In this document: piece after piece, positions 1 through 6,725 of the stretch
Layout of the letters: every line of letters starts with the position of its first letter
Position numbering within the stretch: the stretch's first letter is position 1
From: Lachnospiraceae bacterium UBA7110
GTDB lineage: Bacteria; Bacillota; Clostridia; Lachnospirales; Lachnospiraceae
Assembly: GCA_002492295.1 (NCBI GenBank)
Contig: DKYC01000172.1
Location: forward strand, 488 to 13,523
Length of the DNA stretch: 13,036 bases
Direction: 5' to 3'
Program-made: the position numbers and the translations under genes
The notes under the pieces: model-generated
The model's input: only the letters and a program-made list of their open reading frames with translations
Told to the model about the DNA's origin: nothing
Database searches by the model: none

Positions 1-350
1 TAGCAGTAATCCTTCCATGTCGCAAGTCCGACCGGACCATTAACCTGGAACAGGGTAGGTGCCTCTGTCTTTGCAATCTCTGACTTTAAAGTTGACTCAT
101 ATGTTCCAGAAGCTGCTGTCTGTACGGAAACGGGAACACCGGTCTCCTCCGTATATTTTGCCGCAAGCGCTTCCCAGGCTGCCCCCTGCTCAGGCTTAAA
201 GTTCAAATAATAAACCTTTCCTTCGCCGGACGCGGGTGTCTGTGCATCTGCCGCAGGCTGCTGTGTATCTGCTGCGGGCTGCTGCGCCTGTGATTCTGCC
301 GGCTGCTGCGTATCCGTGTTTCCGCCGTCGCTGCTGCCACAGCCTGCAAG
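1..350 (-). CDS. ABC sugar-binding lipoprotein, N-terminal fragment (inverted, partial)
   Basis: Read on the - strand, this stretch encodes the beginning of a family 1 extracellular solute-binding lipoprotein. A lipobox SLAGC sits at about 353-339, followed by a Ser/Gly/Gln/Pro/Ala-rich linker. The mature fold then starts at KVYYLNFKPE and continues through ETGVPVSV, TLFQVNGPVG and ATWKDYC before running off the window start. Such proteins bind oligosaccharides outside the membrane and deliver them to ABC permeases. The hydrophobic signal-peptide core that should precede the lipobox is absent: the codons upstream on this strand are antisense to the oppositely oriented C-terminal fragment beginning near 351. 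Both fragments look like the same gene family, and about 60-80 residues that should lie between them are not in the window. I read it as one broken binding-protein gene rather than two genes. The family is clear; sugar specificity (maltodextrin) is inferred only from the neighbours. Confidence 0.8.
243..308 (-). repeat. Linker repeat QQPAADT/QQPAADA
   Basis: Two adjacent 21-base units (243-263 and 264-284) encode the heptads QQPAADA and QQPAADT on the - strand. A diverged third copy (285-308, QQPAESQA) follows. The repeat forms the flexible spacer between the lipid-anchored cysteine and the folded sugar-binding domain. Such tandem repeats can change in copy number and can also mislead short-read assembly, which matters because the inverted junction is only about 40 bases away. 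Confidence 0.75.
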
Positions 351-354
351 AGAT
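345..354. other. Head-to-head inversion junction inside the binding-protein gene
   Basis: On the - strand, coding sense for the lipobox LAGC extends to about 348-350. On the + strand, coding sense for RFKTHLANLPIYYEY begins at about 351. Neither reading continues sensibly through the other side: the - strand has no signal-peptide core beyond 353, and the + strand meets a TGA at 291-293 within the antisense of the linker. The breakpoint is therefore confined to a few bases. The two halves have the order and orientation expected if the N-terminal segment had been flipped in place. A contig-end assembly artefact gives the same picture. Confidence 0.75.
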
Positions 355-1058
355 TTAAGACACACCTTGCAAACCTTCCGATTTACTATGAGTATCAGGC
401 GGACGGCATTGGCTCAACAGACGCAATCAAGGGAACTTACTTGGACAATTACAAGAATATTTGGGATTTATATATTACAGACTCTGTTTGTGCACCGACA
501 CTGCTTTCAAGCAAGACCGGTGAGGATGCAACGGCGGATTTCGCACTTGGCGACGCGGTATTTTATCAGAACGGTACATGGGCTTACAATGACCTGGTAG
601 ACGCGGGCATGGACGGCGACTCCCTTGGAATGCTTCCGATTTACATTGGCGCTCCTGGTGAGGAAAACCAGGGACTTTGCACAGGCAGTGAGAATTACTG
701 GTGTGTAAACAAGAATGCTTCTCCGGAGGACATTCAGGCAACGCTCGATTTCATGAACTGGGTTGTAACGTCAGAGACAGGCTGCAAGGCGCTTACAGAG
801 GAAATGGGCTTTGTATGTCCGTTCAAGGCATTTGACAGCTATCCTGCAAGCAATCCGCTTGTAAACATTGCAAACGACTATGTTTCAAACGGCAAAACTT
901 CCGTTGCATGGACCTTCACGACGATGCCTTCTGAGAACTGGAAGAACAATGTCGGCAGCGCGCTTTTGGAGTATGCACAGGGTACAGGCCAGTGGGATGC
1001 AGTTGTAACGGCATTCGTTGACGGATGGGCTGAGGAGTATGCGGCAGTAAATAACTAA
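351..1058 (+). CDS. ABC sugar-binding protein, C-terminal fragment (broken 5' end)
   Basis: This is the C-terminal 235 residues of a family 1 solute-binding protein. Visible stretches include RFKTHLANLPIYYEYQ, IGSTDAIKGTYLDNY, DFALGDAVFYQNGTWAYND, the MLPIYIG segment and the final WAEEYAAVNN, followed by TAA. Full family members are usually over 400 residues, so roughly the first 180-200 are missing here; part of them lies inverted at 1-350. I start the fragment at the junction because homologous-looking sequence runs back to about 351. A TTG at 441 and an out-of-frame ATG at 316 are not credible starts and have no good ribosome binding site. The permease genes follow after a hairpin, which fits a binding-protein/permease operon importing alpha-glucans. 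If the inversion is real, this copy cannot make a functional exported protein. Confidence 0.8.
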   Translation, partial: RFKTHLANLPIYYEYQADGIGSTDAIKGTYLDNYKNIWDLYITDSVCAPTLLSSKTGEDATADFALGDAVFYQNGTWAYNDLVDAGMDGDSLGMLPIYIGAPGEENQGLCTGSENYWCVNKNASPEDIQATLDFMNWVVTSETGCKALTEEMGFVCPFKAFDSYPASNPLVNIANDYVSNGKTSVAWTFTTMPSENWKNNVGSALLEYAQGTGQWDAVVTAFVDGWAEEYAAVNN

Positions 1059-1084
1059 ATAAAATCTATAACTTATCGGCAAAG

Positions 1085-1121
1085 ACAGGTGCATCGTGCA
1101 GTAACGACTGCACCTGTTTTC
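1085..1121 (+). terminator. Hairpin with short T-run between binding protein and permeases
   Basis: The arms ACAGGTGCA (1085-1093) and TGCACCTGT (1109-1117) pair perfectly over 9 bp, and TCGT (1094-1097) can extend the stem by pairing with ACGA (1104-1107). A run TTTT and then C follows. It begins 27 bases after the binding-protein stop codon and ends about 75 bases before the first permease. In sugar ABC operons such hairpins act as partial terminators or 3' stabilisers, giving much more binding protein than permease. The modest T-run suggests leaky rather than full termination. Confidence 0.75.
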
Positions 1122-1195
1122 TGCATACAGATGTCTATTTTACAACATTTTACAGACAAAAGAAAAAAATATATGAAGAAAGAAAGGTGAATGAT

Positions 1196-2038
1196 ATGGA
1201 AAAAGCAATTAAACGATATTTCCCAATATTCGCACTGCCGACACTTGCAGCATTTACGATAGGGTTTATCCTTCCGTTCCTGTTAGGCTTATATCTGTCC
1301 TTTTGTGAGTTTACCACAGTAACAGACTCCAAGTTTGTAGGCTTTAAGAATTATATTAGAATTTGGGGTGACTCCACCTTTACCCATTCCCTTTGGTACA
1401 CGGCACTGTTTACGGTTGTGTCGGTGCTTCTGATTAACATTATTGCTTTTGCGGTTGCAATGCTTCTGACAAAGGGGATTAAGGGGACCAATATTTTCAG
1501 AACGGTTTTCTTCATGCCGAACTTAATCGGCGGTATTATCTTAGGTTACATTTGGCAGCTGATTTTAAACGGTATTTTGGCAAACCTTGAACGTACCTTG
1601 ACTTATAACTCTGCTTACGGCTTCTGGGGCTTGATTATCCTGATGTGCTGGCAGCAGGTAGGATATATGATGATTATCTATATCGCGGGCATTCAGAACA
1701 TTCCCGGCGATTTAATTGAAGCGGCAAAGATTGACGGTGCAAACAGCAGACAGCTCCTGCGACACGTGACATTGCCGATGGTGATGCCGTCCATCACAAT
1801 CTGCTCGTTCCTGACATTGACAAATTCATTTAAGCTCTTTGACCAAAACCTTGCGCTGACCGCAGGCGAGCCGTCAAACAAGTCGGAAATGCTTGCCCTC
1901 AATATTTTCAATACATTCTACGGCAGAAACGGCTGGGAGGGTGTCGGTCAGGCAAAGGCAGTCGTATTCTCTATACTTGTGGCTATTATCGCGATTGTAC
2001 AGCTTCGCGCAACGAGGGATAAGGAGGTGCAGGCATAA
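1196..2038 (+). CDS. ABC sugar transporter permease (MalF/UgpA type)
   Basis: This is an inner-membrane permease of 280 residues in the binding-protein-dependent (BPD) transport family, forming one half of the sugar channel with the next gene. About six hydrophobic segments are visible, at roughly residues 8-36, 66-92, 100-125, 141-165, 200-217 and 255-272. The cytoplasmic EAA loop that contacts the ATPase is present at residue 175 (EAAKIDG, then LPMVMPS). I chose ATG 1196 over the in-frame GTG at 1187 because GAAAGGTG (1182-1189) lies about 6 bases upstream of the ATG, whereas the GTG falls inside that Shine-Dalgarno. The stop overlaps the next start by one base (TAATG), implying translational coupling. 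The lack of the long N-terminal extension of E. coli MalF is usual for Gram-positive homologues. Substrate is inferred as maltodextrin from malQ downstream. Confidence 0.9.
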   Translation: MEKAIKRYFPIFALPTLAAFTIGFILPFLLGLYLSFCEFTTVTDSKFVGFKNYIRIWGDSTFTHSLWYTALFTVVSVLLINIIAFAVAMLLTKGIKGTNIFRTVFFMPNLIGGIILGYIWQLILNGILANLERTLTYNSAYGFWGLIILMCWQQVGYMMIIYIAGIQNIPGDLIEAAKIDGANSRQLLRHVTLPMVMPSITICSFLTLTNSFKLFDQNLALTAGEPSNKSEMLALNIFNTFYGRNGWEGVGQAKAVVFSILVAIIAIVQLRATRDKEVQA

Positions 2039-2880
2039 TGTCAGATGTAAGAAAAGCAAAACACGGCGGACTTTTAACGGCGGTTTTCTCTGTGATATCA
2101 GTGATTTATATCATGCCGATTATCATTGTACTGTACAACTCATTTAAAAAGAAAATTTTTATCAGCAACCGTCCGTTTGCGTTGCCTGATGCGAAATCCT
2201 TTGTCGGACTTGAGAATTATATCAGCGGTTTTGAGAAGATTGAGCTTCCCAAGGCGTTTGGTTACTCGCTCTTTATCACGGTCTGCTCCGTATTCGTGAT
2301 TATCCTCTGTACGTCAATGTGCGCGTGGTATATTACGAGAGTGAAAAACAAGTTTACATCCGGTATGTATATGCTCTTTGCGTTTTCCATGATTGTACCA
2401 TTCCAAATGGTCATGTTTACTTTGTCGAAAATTGCAGATATGTTGCATTTGGGCAATCCGGTTGGTATAATAATTGTATACCTTGGCTTTGGCGCAGGGC
2501 TTGCGGTGTTTATGTTCTGCGGATTCGTAAAGTCGATACCGCTCGAAATTGAGGAGGCGGCGATGATTGACGGATGTACACCGATTCAGACCTACTTTAA
2601 GATTGTATTTCCGGTGATGAAGCCGACGGCAATCTCGGTTGCGATTTTGGAGGCAATGTGGGTTTGGAACGACTATCTTCTGCCTTATCTTGTCCTTGAT
2701 ATTAAGAAATACAAGACCATCCCGATTGCAATCCAGTACTTAAAGGGCGGATATGGTGCAATCGATATGGGCGCCATGATGGCGATGATTGTGCTTGCGA
2801 TTATTCCGATTATTATTTTCTATATCTCTTGCCAGAAATACATTATCGAGGGTGTTGTCGCAGGAGCGGTGAAAGGTTAA
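2038..2880 (+). CDS. ABC sugar transporter permease (MalG/UgpE type)
   Basis: This is the second permease subunit, 280 residues, partner of the preceding gene in the heterodimeric sugar channel. Hydrophobic segments lie at roughly residues 12-36, 79-102, 111-130, 141-163, 199-221 and 246-270. The EAA loop occurs at residue 173 (EAAMIDG, followed by FPVMKPT), and the MWVWNDYLLP segment is typical of MalG/UgpE-like proteins. The start ATG overlaps the previous stop by one base and has an excellent AAGGAGGTG Shine-Dalgarno at 2021-2029, inside the end of the upstream gene. No ATP-binding subunit is encoded anywhere in the operon, so energy probably comes from a shared MsmX/MsmK-type ATPase, as is common in Firmicutes sugar importers. 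Confidence 0.92.
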   Translation: MSDVRKAKHGGLLTAVFSVISVIYIMPIIIVLYNSFKKKIFISNRPFALPDAKSFVGLENYISGFEKIELPKAFGYSLFITVCSVFVIILCTSMCAWYITRVKNKFTSGMYMLFAFSMIVPFQMVMFTLSKIADMLHLGNPVGIIIVYLGFGAGLAVFMFCGFVKSIPLEIEEAAMIDGCTPIQTYFKIVFPVMKPTAISVAILEAMWVWNDYLLPYLVLDIKKYKTIPIAIQYLKGGYGAIDMGAMMAMIVLAIIPIIIFYISCQKYIIEGVVAGAVKG

Positions 2881-2908
2881 AAATGAGAAGAAAGGGAACA
2901 CGTGCAAA

Positions 2909-4393
2909 ATGAGAAGATGTGGCGTATTGATGCCGATATCGAGTATTCCGACACGGTTTGGCATAGGAGGTTTTTCAAAAGAGGCATATGAATTTGTGGA
3001 CTTTTTGGCAGCGTCCGGACAGTCGCTTTGGCAGATTCTTCCCCTTGGTCCGACGGGCTATGGGGATTCCCCCTATCAATCCTTTTCGACCTTTGCGGGC
3101 AGTCCGTATTACATCTGTCTTGACAGTCTGATTGAAGAGGGACTGCTCACCGAACAGGAGTGCATGGAAGCGGAGTTTGGCGACGATGCGCAGAAGGTGG
3201 ATTACGAGAAGATTTACAATACGAGATTTGCGTTGCTTAGAAAAGCGTTTGACCGGTCAGATATTGCCAATAGTGAGGACTACCGCAGGTTTGTTGACGA
3301 AAACAGTCAGTGGCTGAAGGATTACGCAATGTATATGGCAATCAAGGACTCGCTTGACGGCGTTTCGTGGATTGAGTGGGACGAGGGGCTTTGCCTGAGA
3401 AAGCCTAAGGTGATGGCGGAGTATGAAAAGAAGCTTGCCGATGAGATTGCGTTTTACTGCTACCAGCAGTATCTGTTTTCCACACAATGGCTTGCGCTGA
3501 AAACATACGCAAACAAAAAAGGTATCGAAATTATCGGCGATATCCCGATTTATGTGGCATTTGACAGTGCCGATACATGGGCAAATCCGGAGCTTTTCCA
3601 GCTGGATGACAAAAACTGTCCGGTGGCGGTGGCAGGCTGTCCGCCGGATGCGTTCTCGGCGACGGGGCAGCTTTGGGGAAATCCGCTTTACCGATGGGAT
3701 TATCATGAAAAGACGGGCTTTGCATGGTGGATTCGAAGGCTGGCGTATTGCTTTAAGATTTATGACGTGGTTCGTATCGACCATTTCCGCGGGTTTGATG
3801 AGTACTGGTCCATTCCTTATGGCGACGAGACTGCGCAGAACGGCGAATGGAAGAAGGGACCGGGGTATAAGCTGTTTGAAGCGATGAAAAAAGCACTTGG
3901 AAACCGCCCGGTTATCGCGGAGGATTTAGGGTTTCTTACTCCGAGCGTGTTAAAGCTTGTGAAAAAGACAGGTTATCCCGGCATGAAGGTCCTGCAGTTT
4001 GCATTTGATTCGCGGGAGGAGAGCGATTATCTTCCTTATAATTATCCGACAAACTGTGTGGTTTATACGGGAACGCATGATAATGACACGGTGAACGGCT
4101 GGATTACGAGTCTTAGCAGAAAGGATCTGGCATTTGCAAAGAAATATTTGGGTGTGAAGCGAAATGCTGCAATTTGTGACAGTCTGATTCGCGCGGCACT
4201 TGGATGTGTTGCCGATACGGCGGTGATTCCGATACAGGATTATTTAGGGCTTGGCGGTGAAGCGCGGATTAACACGCCGTCCACACTCGGCGGAAACTGG
4301 GAGTGGAGAATGGAAAGTGGTGCGTGCACGCAGGAGCTTTCAAAGCGTATGCTGGAGCTTGCGCGGCTTTACGGAAGAGCAAAAAGGTATTAG
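2909..4393 (+). CDS. malQ: 4-alpha-glucanotransferase (amylomaltase)
   Basis: This is a GH77 cytoplasmic enzyme that transfers alpha-1,4-glucan segments between maltodextrins and releases glucose, so that imported short maltooligosaccharides can be used. At 494 residues it matches the compact bacterial amylomaltase length. Conserved blocks run in order: RCGVLMPISSIP and GQSLWQILPLGPTG at the N-terminus, GDIPIYVAFDSADTWA, then RIDHFRGF with the nucleophile Asp at residue 291. AEDLG follows with the acid/base Glu at 338, and THDNDT with the third catalytic Asp at 391. All three catalytic residues are present. ATG 2909 is the best start, placed just before the conserved first strand; AAAGGGA at 2891-2897 is a somewhat distant ribosome binding site. 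It follows the permease by 28 bases and anchors the maltodextrin assignment of the operon. Confidence 0.97.
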   Translation: MRRCGVLMPISSIPTRFGIGGFSKEAYEFVDFLAASGQSLWQILPLGPTGYGDSPYQSFSTFAGSPYYICLDSLIEEGLLTEQECMEAEFGDDAQKVDYEKIYNTRFALLRKAFDRSDIANSEDYRRFVDENSQWLKDYAMYMAIKDSLDGVSWIEWDEGLCLRKPKVMAEYEKKLADEIAFYCYQQYLFSTQWLALKTYANKKGIEIIGDIPIYVAFDSADTWANPELFQLDDKNCPVAVAGCPPDAFSATGQLWGNPLYRWDYHEKTGFAWWIRRLAYCFKIYDVVRIDHFRGFDEYWSIPYGDETAQNGEWKKGPGYKLFEAMKKALGNRPVIAEDLGFLTPSVLKLVKKTGYPGMKVLQFAFDSREESDYLPYNYPTNCVVYTGTHDNDTVNGWITSLSRKDLAFAKKYLGVKRNAAICDSLIRAALGCVADTAVIPIQDYLGLGGEARINTPSTLGGNWEWRMESGACTQELSKRMLELARLYGRAKRY

Positions 4394-4433
4394 CTCTCGG
4401 ACGAAAAGACATTAGACGGAATGGAGTGGTAAA

Positions 4434-5471
4434 GTGTTTGAACCAACAATTAAGGACATTGCGAAAATATGCGGCGTAGGTGTCAGCACGGTATCGAGGG
4501 CAATTAACAATCACCCTGACATCAATCCGGTTACAAAGGAGAAAATACTTGAAACCATTAGGGAATACGGCTATATCCCGAACGACAGCGCGCGCAACCT
4601 GAAGCGGTCGGACGCGAAGGCGATTGCAGTGCTGGTTAAAGGCATCGCCAATCCGTTTTTTACGAATATGATTGCCATTATCGAACAGGAATGCAAGAAA
4701 AAGGGCTATGCTATGGAGCTTTCCCACATTGAATTTGATGAGAATGAGGTGGATGTCGCACAAAAAGTAGTGAAAGAAAAGCGGCTTCGTGGTATAATAT
4801 TTCTCGGAGGATATTTTTCGCGCTCGGAGGAAAAGCTAAAGAAGCTCAATGTGCCGTTTGTGTTCAGCACGGCGGGCGGCATTCCGGAGAATATTTCAAA
4901 GGAGTCGTACTCCAATATCGGAGTCGATGACCGTGTGGAAAGCGAAAAGATGGTGGATTACCTGATTGGGCTTGGGCATAAGCGGATTGCGATTATTGCG
5001 GCGGAGACTTATGAGGAGTGTATCGGCAGGCTGCGCCTTGAGGGTTATTATGACGCGCTTAAAAAGCACGGCATTGCGGCGGACGAAAGGCTGATTTTTG
5101 AGACGGATGAGGAAATCAACCACTTTTCCATGGAGAACGGTTATATTACGACGAAGCGCTTAATTGAGAGCGGCGAAAAATTCAGTGCAGTTTACGCGGT
5201 GTCGGATACGCTTGCAATTGGCGCGTGCAGGGCCTTGTGCGAGGCAGGCTACCGCATTCCGAAAGATGTTTCGGTTGCGGGTTATGACGGCATTGATATC
5301 GGAAACTACATAACTCCCCGTCTTACCACAATGCGTCAGCCTGTGGAGGACATGGCAAAGGCGACAGTCAAACTGCTGTTCGCCATTATATCGGGACAGA
5401 AGGGACATCAGCACGTGGTGTACGAAGCAACGCTGATGGAGCGTGAGTCAACAGGGGGGATTGCGAATTGA
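4434..5471 (+). CDS. LacI-family transcriptional regulator (MalR-like)
   Basis: This is a DNA-binding regulator of 345 residues. The N-terminal helix-turn-helix lies at about residues 5-26 (TIKDIAKICGVGVSTVSRAI), followed by the hinge region around SARNLKRSDAK. A periplasmic-binding-protein-like effector domain then runs from about residue 60 to the end, including AVSDTLAIGACRAL and VSVAGYDGIDIGNYITPRLTT, with the usual family ending near MERESTGG. The start is GTG 4434, preceded by GGAGTGG at 4423-4429; the ATG at 4421 reads into a stop after three codons. Its place just after malQ suggests that it controls this operon in response to a maltodextrin. The operator cannot be shown because the promoter of the operon is outside the window. 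The stop TGA overlaps the next ATG by one base. Confidence 0.93.
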   Translation: MFEPTIKDIAKICGVGVSTVSRAINNHPDINPVTKEKILETIREYGYIPNDSARNLKRSDAKAIAVLVKGIANPFFTNMIAIIEQECKKKGYAMELSHIEFDENEVDVAQKVVKEKRLRGIIFLGGYFSRSEEKLKKLNVPFVFSTAGGIPENISKESYSNIGVDDRVESEKMVDYLIGLGHKRIAIIAAETYEECIGRLRLEGYYDALKKHGIAADERLIFETDEEINHFSMENGYITTKRLIESGEKFSAVYAVSDTLAIGACRALCEAGYRIPKDVSVAGYDGIDIGNYITPRLTTMRQPVEDMAKATVKLLFAIISGQKGHQHVVYEATLMERESTGGIAN

Positions 5472-6535
5472 TGGGAAAGCCGAAGAATATGATATGGATT
5501 GTAAAAATGAGCATACTTGCCGCAGCGGCGGCAGTATGCCTTTTTGGCTGTGGGAAGAAAGCAGAGAATACAAATTTGGAACAGGGGATGGAGCTTGTTT
5601 CACAGTACGATTTTCAGGGTGCGCTTGCGTGTTTTGATTTGGCAAGGCTGAATAAGGAAGATCTGCAGCTTACAAGCCGTGGCGAGGGGCTTGCCTATAT
5701 GGGACTTGGAGATTACGCAAGTGCGGAGAGTGCATTTTTGGAGTCGGTACAAAATGCCGGAAATACGCTTACGGCGTTGGAATACGACACAAATTATTAT
5801 CTTGCGGCGGCATATATGAAGCAGGGAAAGTATGACGACGCAAAGGCGATTTATACGGCGATTATCGCACTCAGGCGCAAGGAGCTGGACGCATATTACC
5901 TGCGTGCATGCGCTTTTCTGAAACAGAATGATTACGAGTCGGCGGTTGCCGATTTTGAGAAGGCGTTTTCGCTTGCGCCGGATAATCTGGAGCTTGTGAC
6001 GGACGCTTATGTGGAGATGGAGGCGGCCGGCTTTGGCGAGGAGGGAAAGACATACCTTTCTAATTTCATGGAGCAGAAGGGGAAAAAGCTTTCCGACGGC
6101 GAAAAGGGCATGATTTATTATTACCTTGAGGATTATCAGAATGCGCGGACGTATCTCGACGGTTTTTTAAACGGAAATGACGCGTCAAAATCGCTGATTT
6201 TGGGGCAGACATATGAAAAGCTTGGCGACATGAATTACGCGACAACGGTGTATCAGACGTATTTGGGCGGCAATGAGCCGGATGCGGCGATTTACAACAA
6301 TTTGGGGATGTGTCTTGTGAAGCAGGAGAGGTATGACGAGGCACTTGAGGCGTTTGAGACGGGACTTTTAGTTGAAACAAACGATTATGCGCAGGAATTA
6401 TCGTATAACCGGATTGTGGCAAATGAATATTTGGGGAATTTTTCAGAGGCAAAGACACTGATGGAGGAGTACCTGCAAAGCTATCCGGATGACGCGAAAG
6501 CAAAGCGGGAGTACGAATTTCTGCAGACACGCTAA
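5471..6535 (+). CDS. TPR-repeat lipoprotein
   Basis: This is a predicted membrane-anchored protein of 354 residues. A short basic N-terminus is followed by a hydrophobic stretch (MSILAAAAAVCLF) and the lipobox LFGC with the lipidated Cys at residue 27. The remainder is almost entirely helical tetratricopeptide repeats, about eight, including units with LAYMGLGDYASAESAF, YYLAAAYMKQGKYDDAKAIY, YYLRACAFLKQNDYESAVADF and YNNLGMCLVKQERYDEALEAF. TPR arrays bind protein partners; no catalytic domain is visible and the partner is unknown. ATG 5471 overlaps the regulator stop by one base with GGGGGGA at about 5454-5460, so it is translationally coupled. Its role in the sugar operon is unclear: it could be a scaffold at the cell surface or simply co-transcribed. 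I cannot assign a gene name. Confidence 0.88.
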   Translation: MGKPKNMIWIVKMSILAAAAAVCLFGCGKKAENTNLEQGMELVSQYDFQGALACFDLARLNKEDLQLTSRGEGLAYMGLGDYASAESAFLESVQNAGNTLTALEYDTNYYLAAAYMKQGKYDDAKAIYTAIIALRRKELDAYYLRACAFLKQNDYESAVADFEKAFSLAPDNLELVTDAYVEMEAAGFGEEGKTYLSNFMEQKGKKLSDGEKGMIYYYLEDYQNARTYLDGFLNGNDASKSLILGQTYEKLGDMNYATTVYQTYLGGNEPDAAIYNNLGMCLVKQERYDEALEAFETGLLVETNDYAQELSYNRIVANEYLGNFSEAKTLMEEYLQSYPDDAKAKREYEFLQTR

Positions 6536-6536
6536 A

Positions 6537-6552
6537 ATGACAAGGTTGTCAT
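6537..6552. promoter_or_regulatory. Perfect 16-bp palindrome after the TPR gene
   Basis: ATGACAAGGTTGTCAT is a perfect inverted repeat beginning one base after the TPR gene stop. It could fold as a weak hairpin, but the + strand has A residues rather than T residues downstream, so it is not a convincing + strand terminator. It could be an operator half-pair for an unknown dimeric regulator, since it lies only 5 bases upstream of the NrdR-like box. Function is not established. Confidence 0.4.
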
Positions 6553-6556
6553 AAAA

Positions 6557-6572
6557 ACACAAGATATTGTAT
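6557..6572. promoter_or_regulatory. NrdR box 1 (strong match)
   Basis: ACACAAGATATTGTAT matches the known NrdR-box consensus ACACWATATATWGTGT at 14 of 16 positions by my count. NrdR is an ATP-cone repressor that binds paired boxes in front of ribonucleotide reductase genes. This site precedes nrdD and covers the -35 element of the upstream candidate promoter, the position expected for repression. No nrdR gene is in the window. Confidence 0.65.
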
Positions 6573-6595
6573 TTAATCAGAAAAGAACATATGAT
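6567..6595 (+). promoter_or_regulatory. Candidate sigma-A promoter P1 for nrdD
   Basis: A -35-like TTGTAT (6567-6572) and a -10-like TATGAT (6590-6595) are separated by exactly 17 bases. The -35 is weak but the -10 is good. Its elements coincide with the two NrdR-like boxes, so this would be the NrdR-regulated promoter, with a start near 6602. Confidence 0.5.
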
Positions 6596-6602
6596 ATTTA
6601 GT
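6587..6602. promoter_or_regulatory. NrdR box 2 (weak match)
   Basis: ACATATGATATTTAGT matches the NrdR consensus at 11 of 16 positions and starts 30 bases after box 1, close to the roughly three-helical-turn spacing known for NrdR box pairs. It covers the -10 element of the same candidate promoter. Alone it would not be convincing; the spacing and location support it. Confidence 0.45.
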
Positions 6603-6611
6603 AGTGTTCGA

Positions 6612-6640
6612 TTGACGCGCGCCTTTCTATCTGATATTAT
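6612..6640 (+). promoter_or_regulatory. Candidate sigma-A promoter P2 for nrdD
   Basis: TTGACG (6612-6617) and TATTAT (6635-6640) are separated by 17 bases, with the start predicted near 6647. By sequence it is the better of the two promoters upstream of nrdD. It leaves a leader of about 80 bases before the nrdD start codon. Confidence 0.7.
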
Positions 6641-6725
6641 GTAATCATGTCGTAATTATTCATGTCGGGATTTTGTGCCGGAATAATTTCGCCATGCCAT
6701 ATGAAATTGTGGAAGGAGCAGGCTC

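Noticed and set aside
316..600. + strand open frame of 94 codons starting at ATG 316
   Set aside because: It crosses the inversion junction and overlaps the binding-protein C-terminal coding sequence in another frame; no recognisable protein and no ribosome binding site.
2883..2912. Nine-codon frame (MRRKGTRAK) ending in an ATGA overlap with malQ
   Set aside because: Could be a coupling leader peptide, but it is too short to separate from chance and has no codon evidence.
4421..4432. ATG 4421 as an alternative start for the LacI regulator
   Set aside because: It reads ATG GAG TGG TAA, stopping at once; the GTG at 4434 opens the conserved helix-turn-helix.
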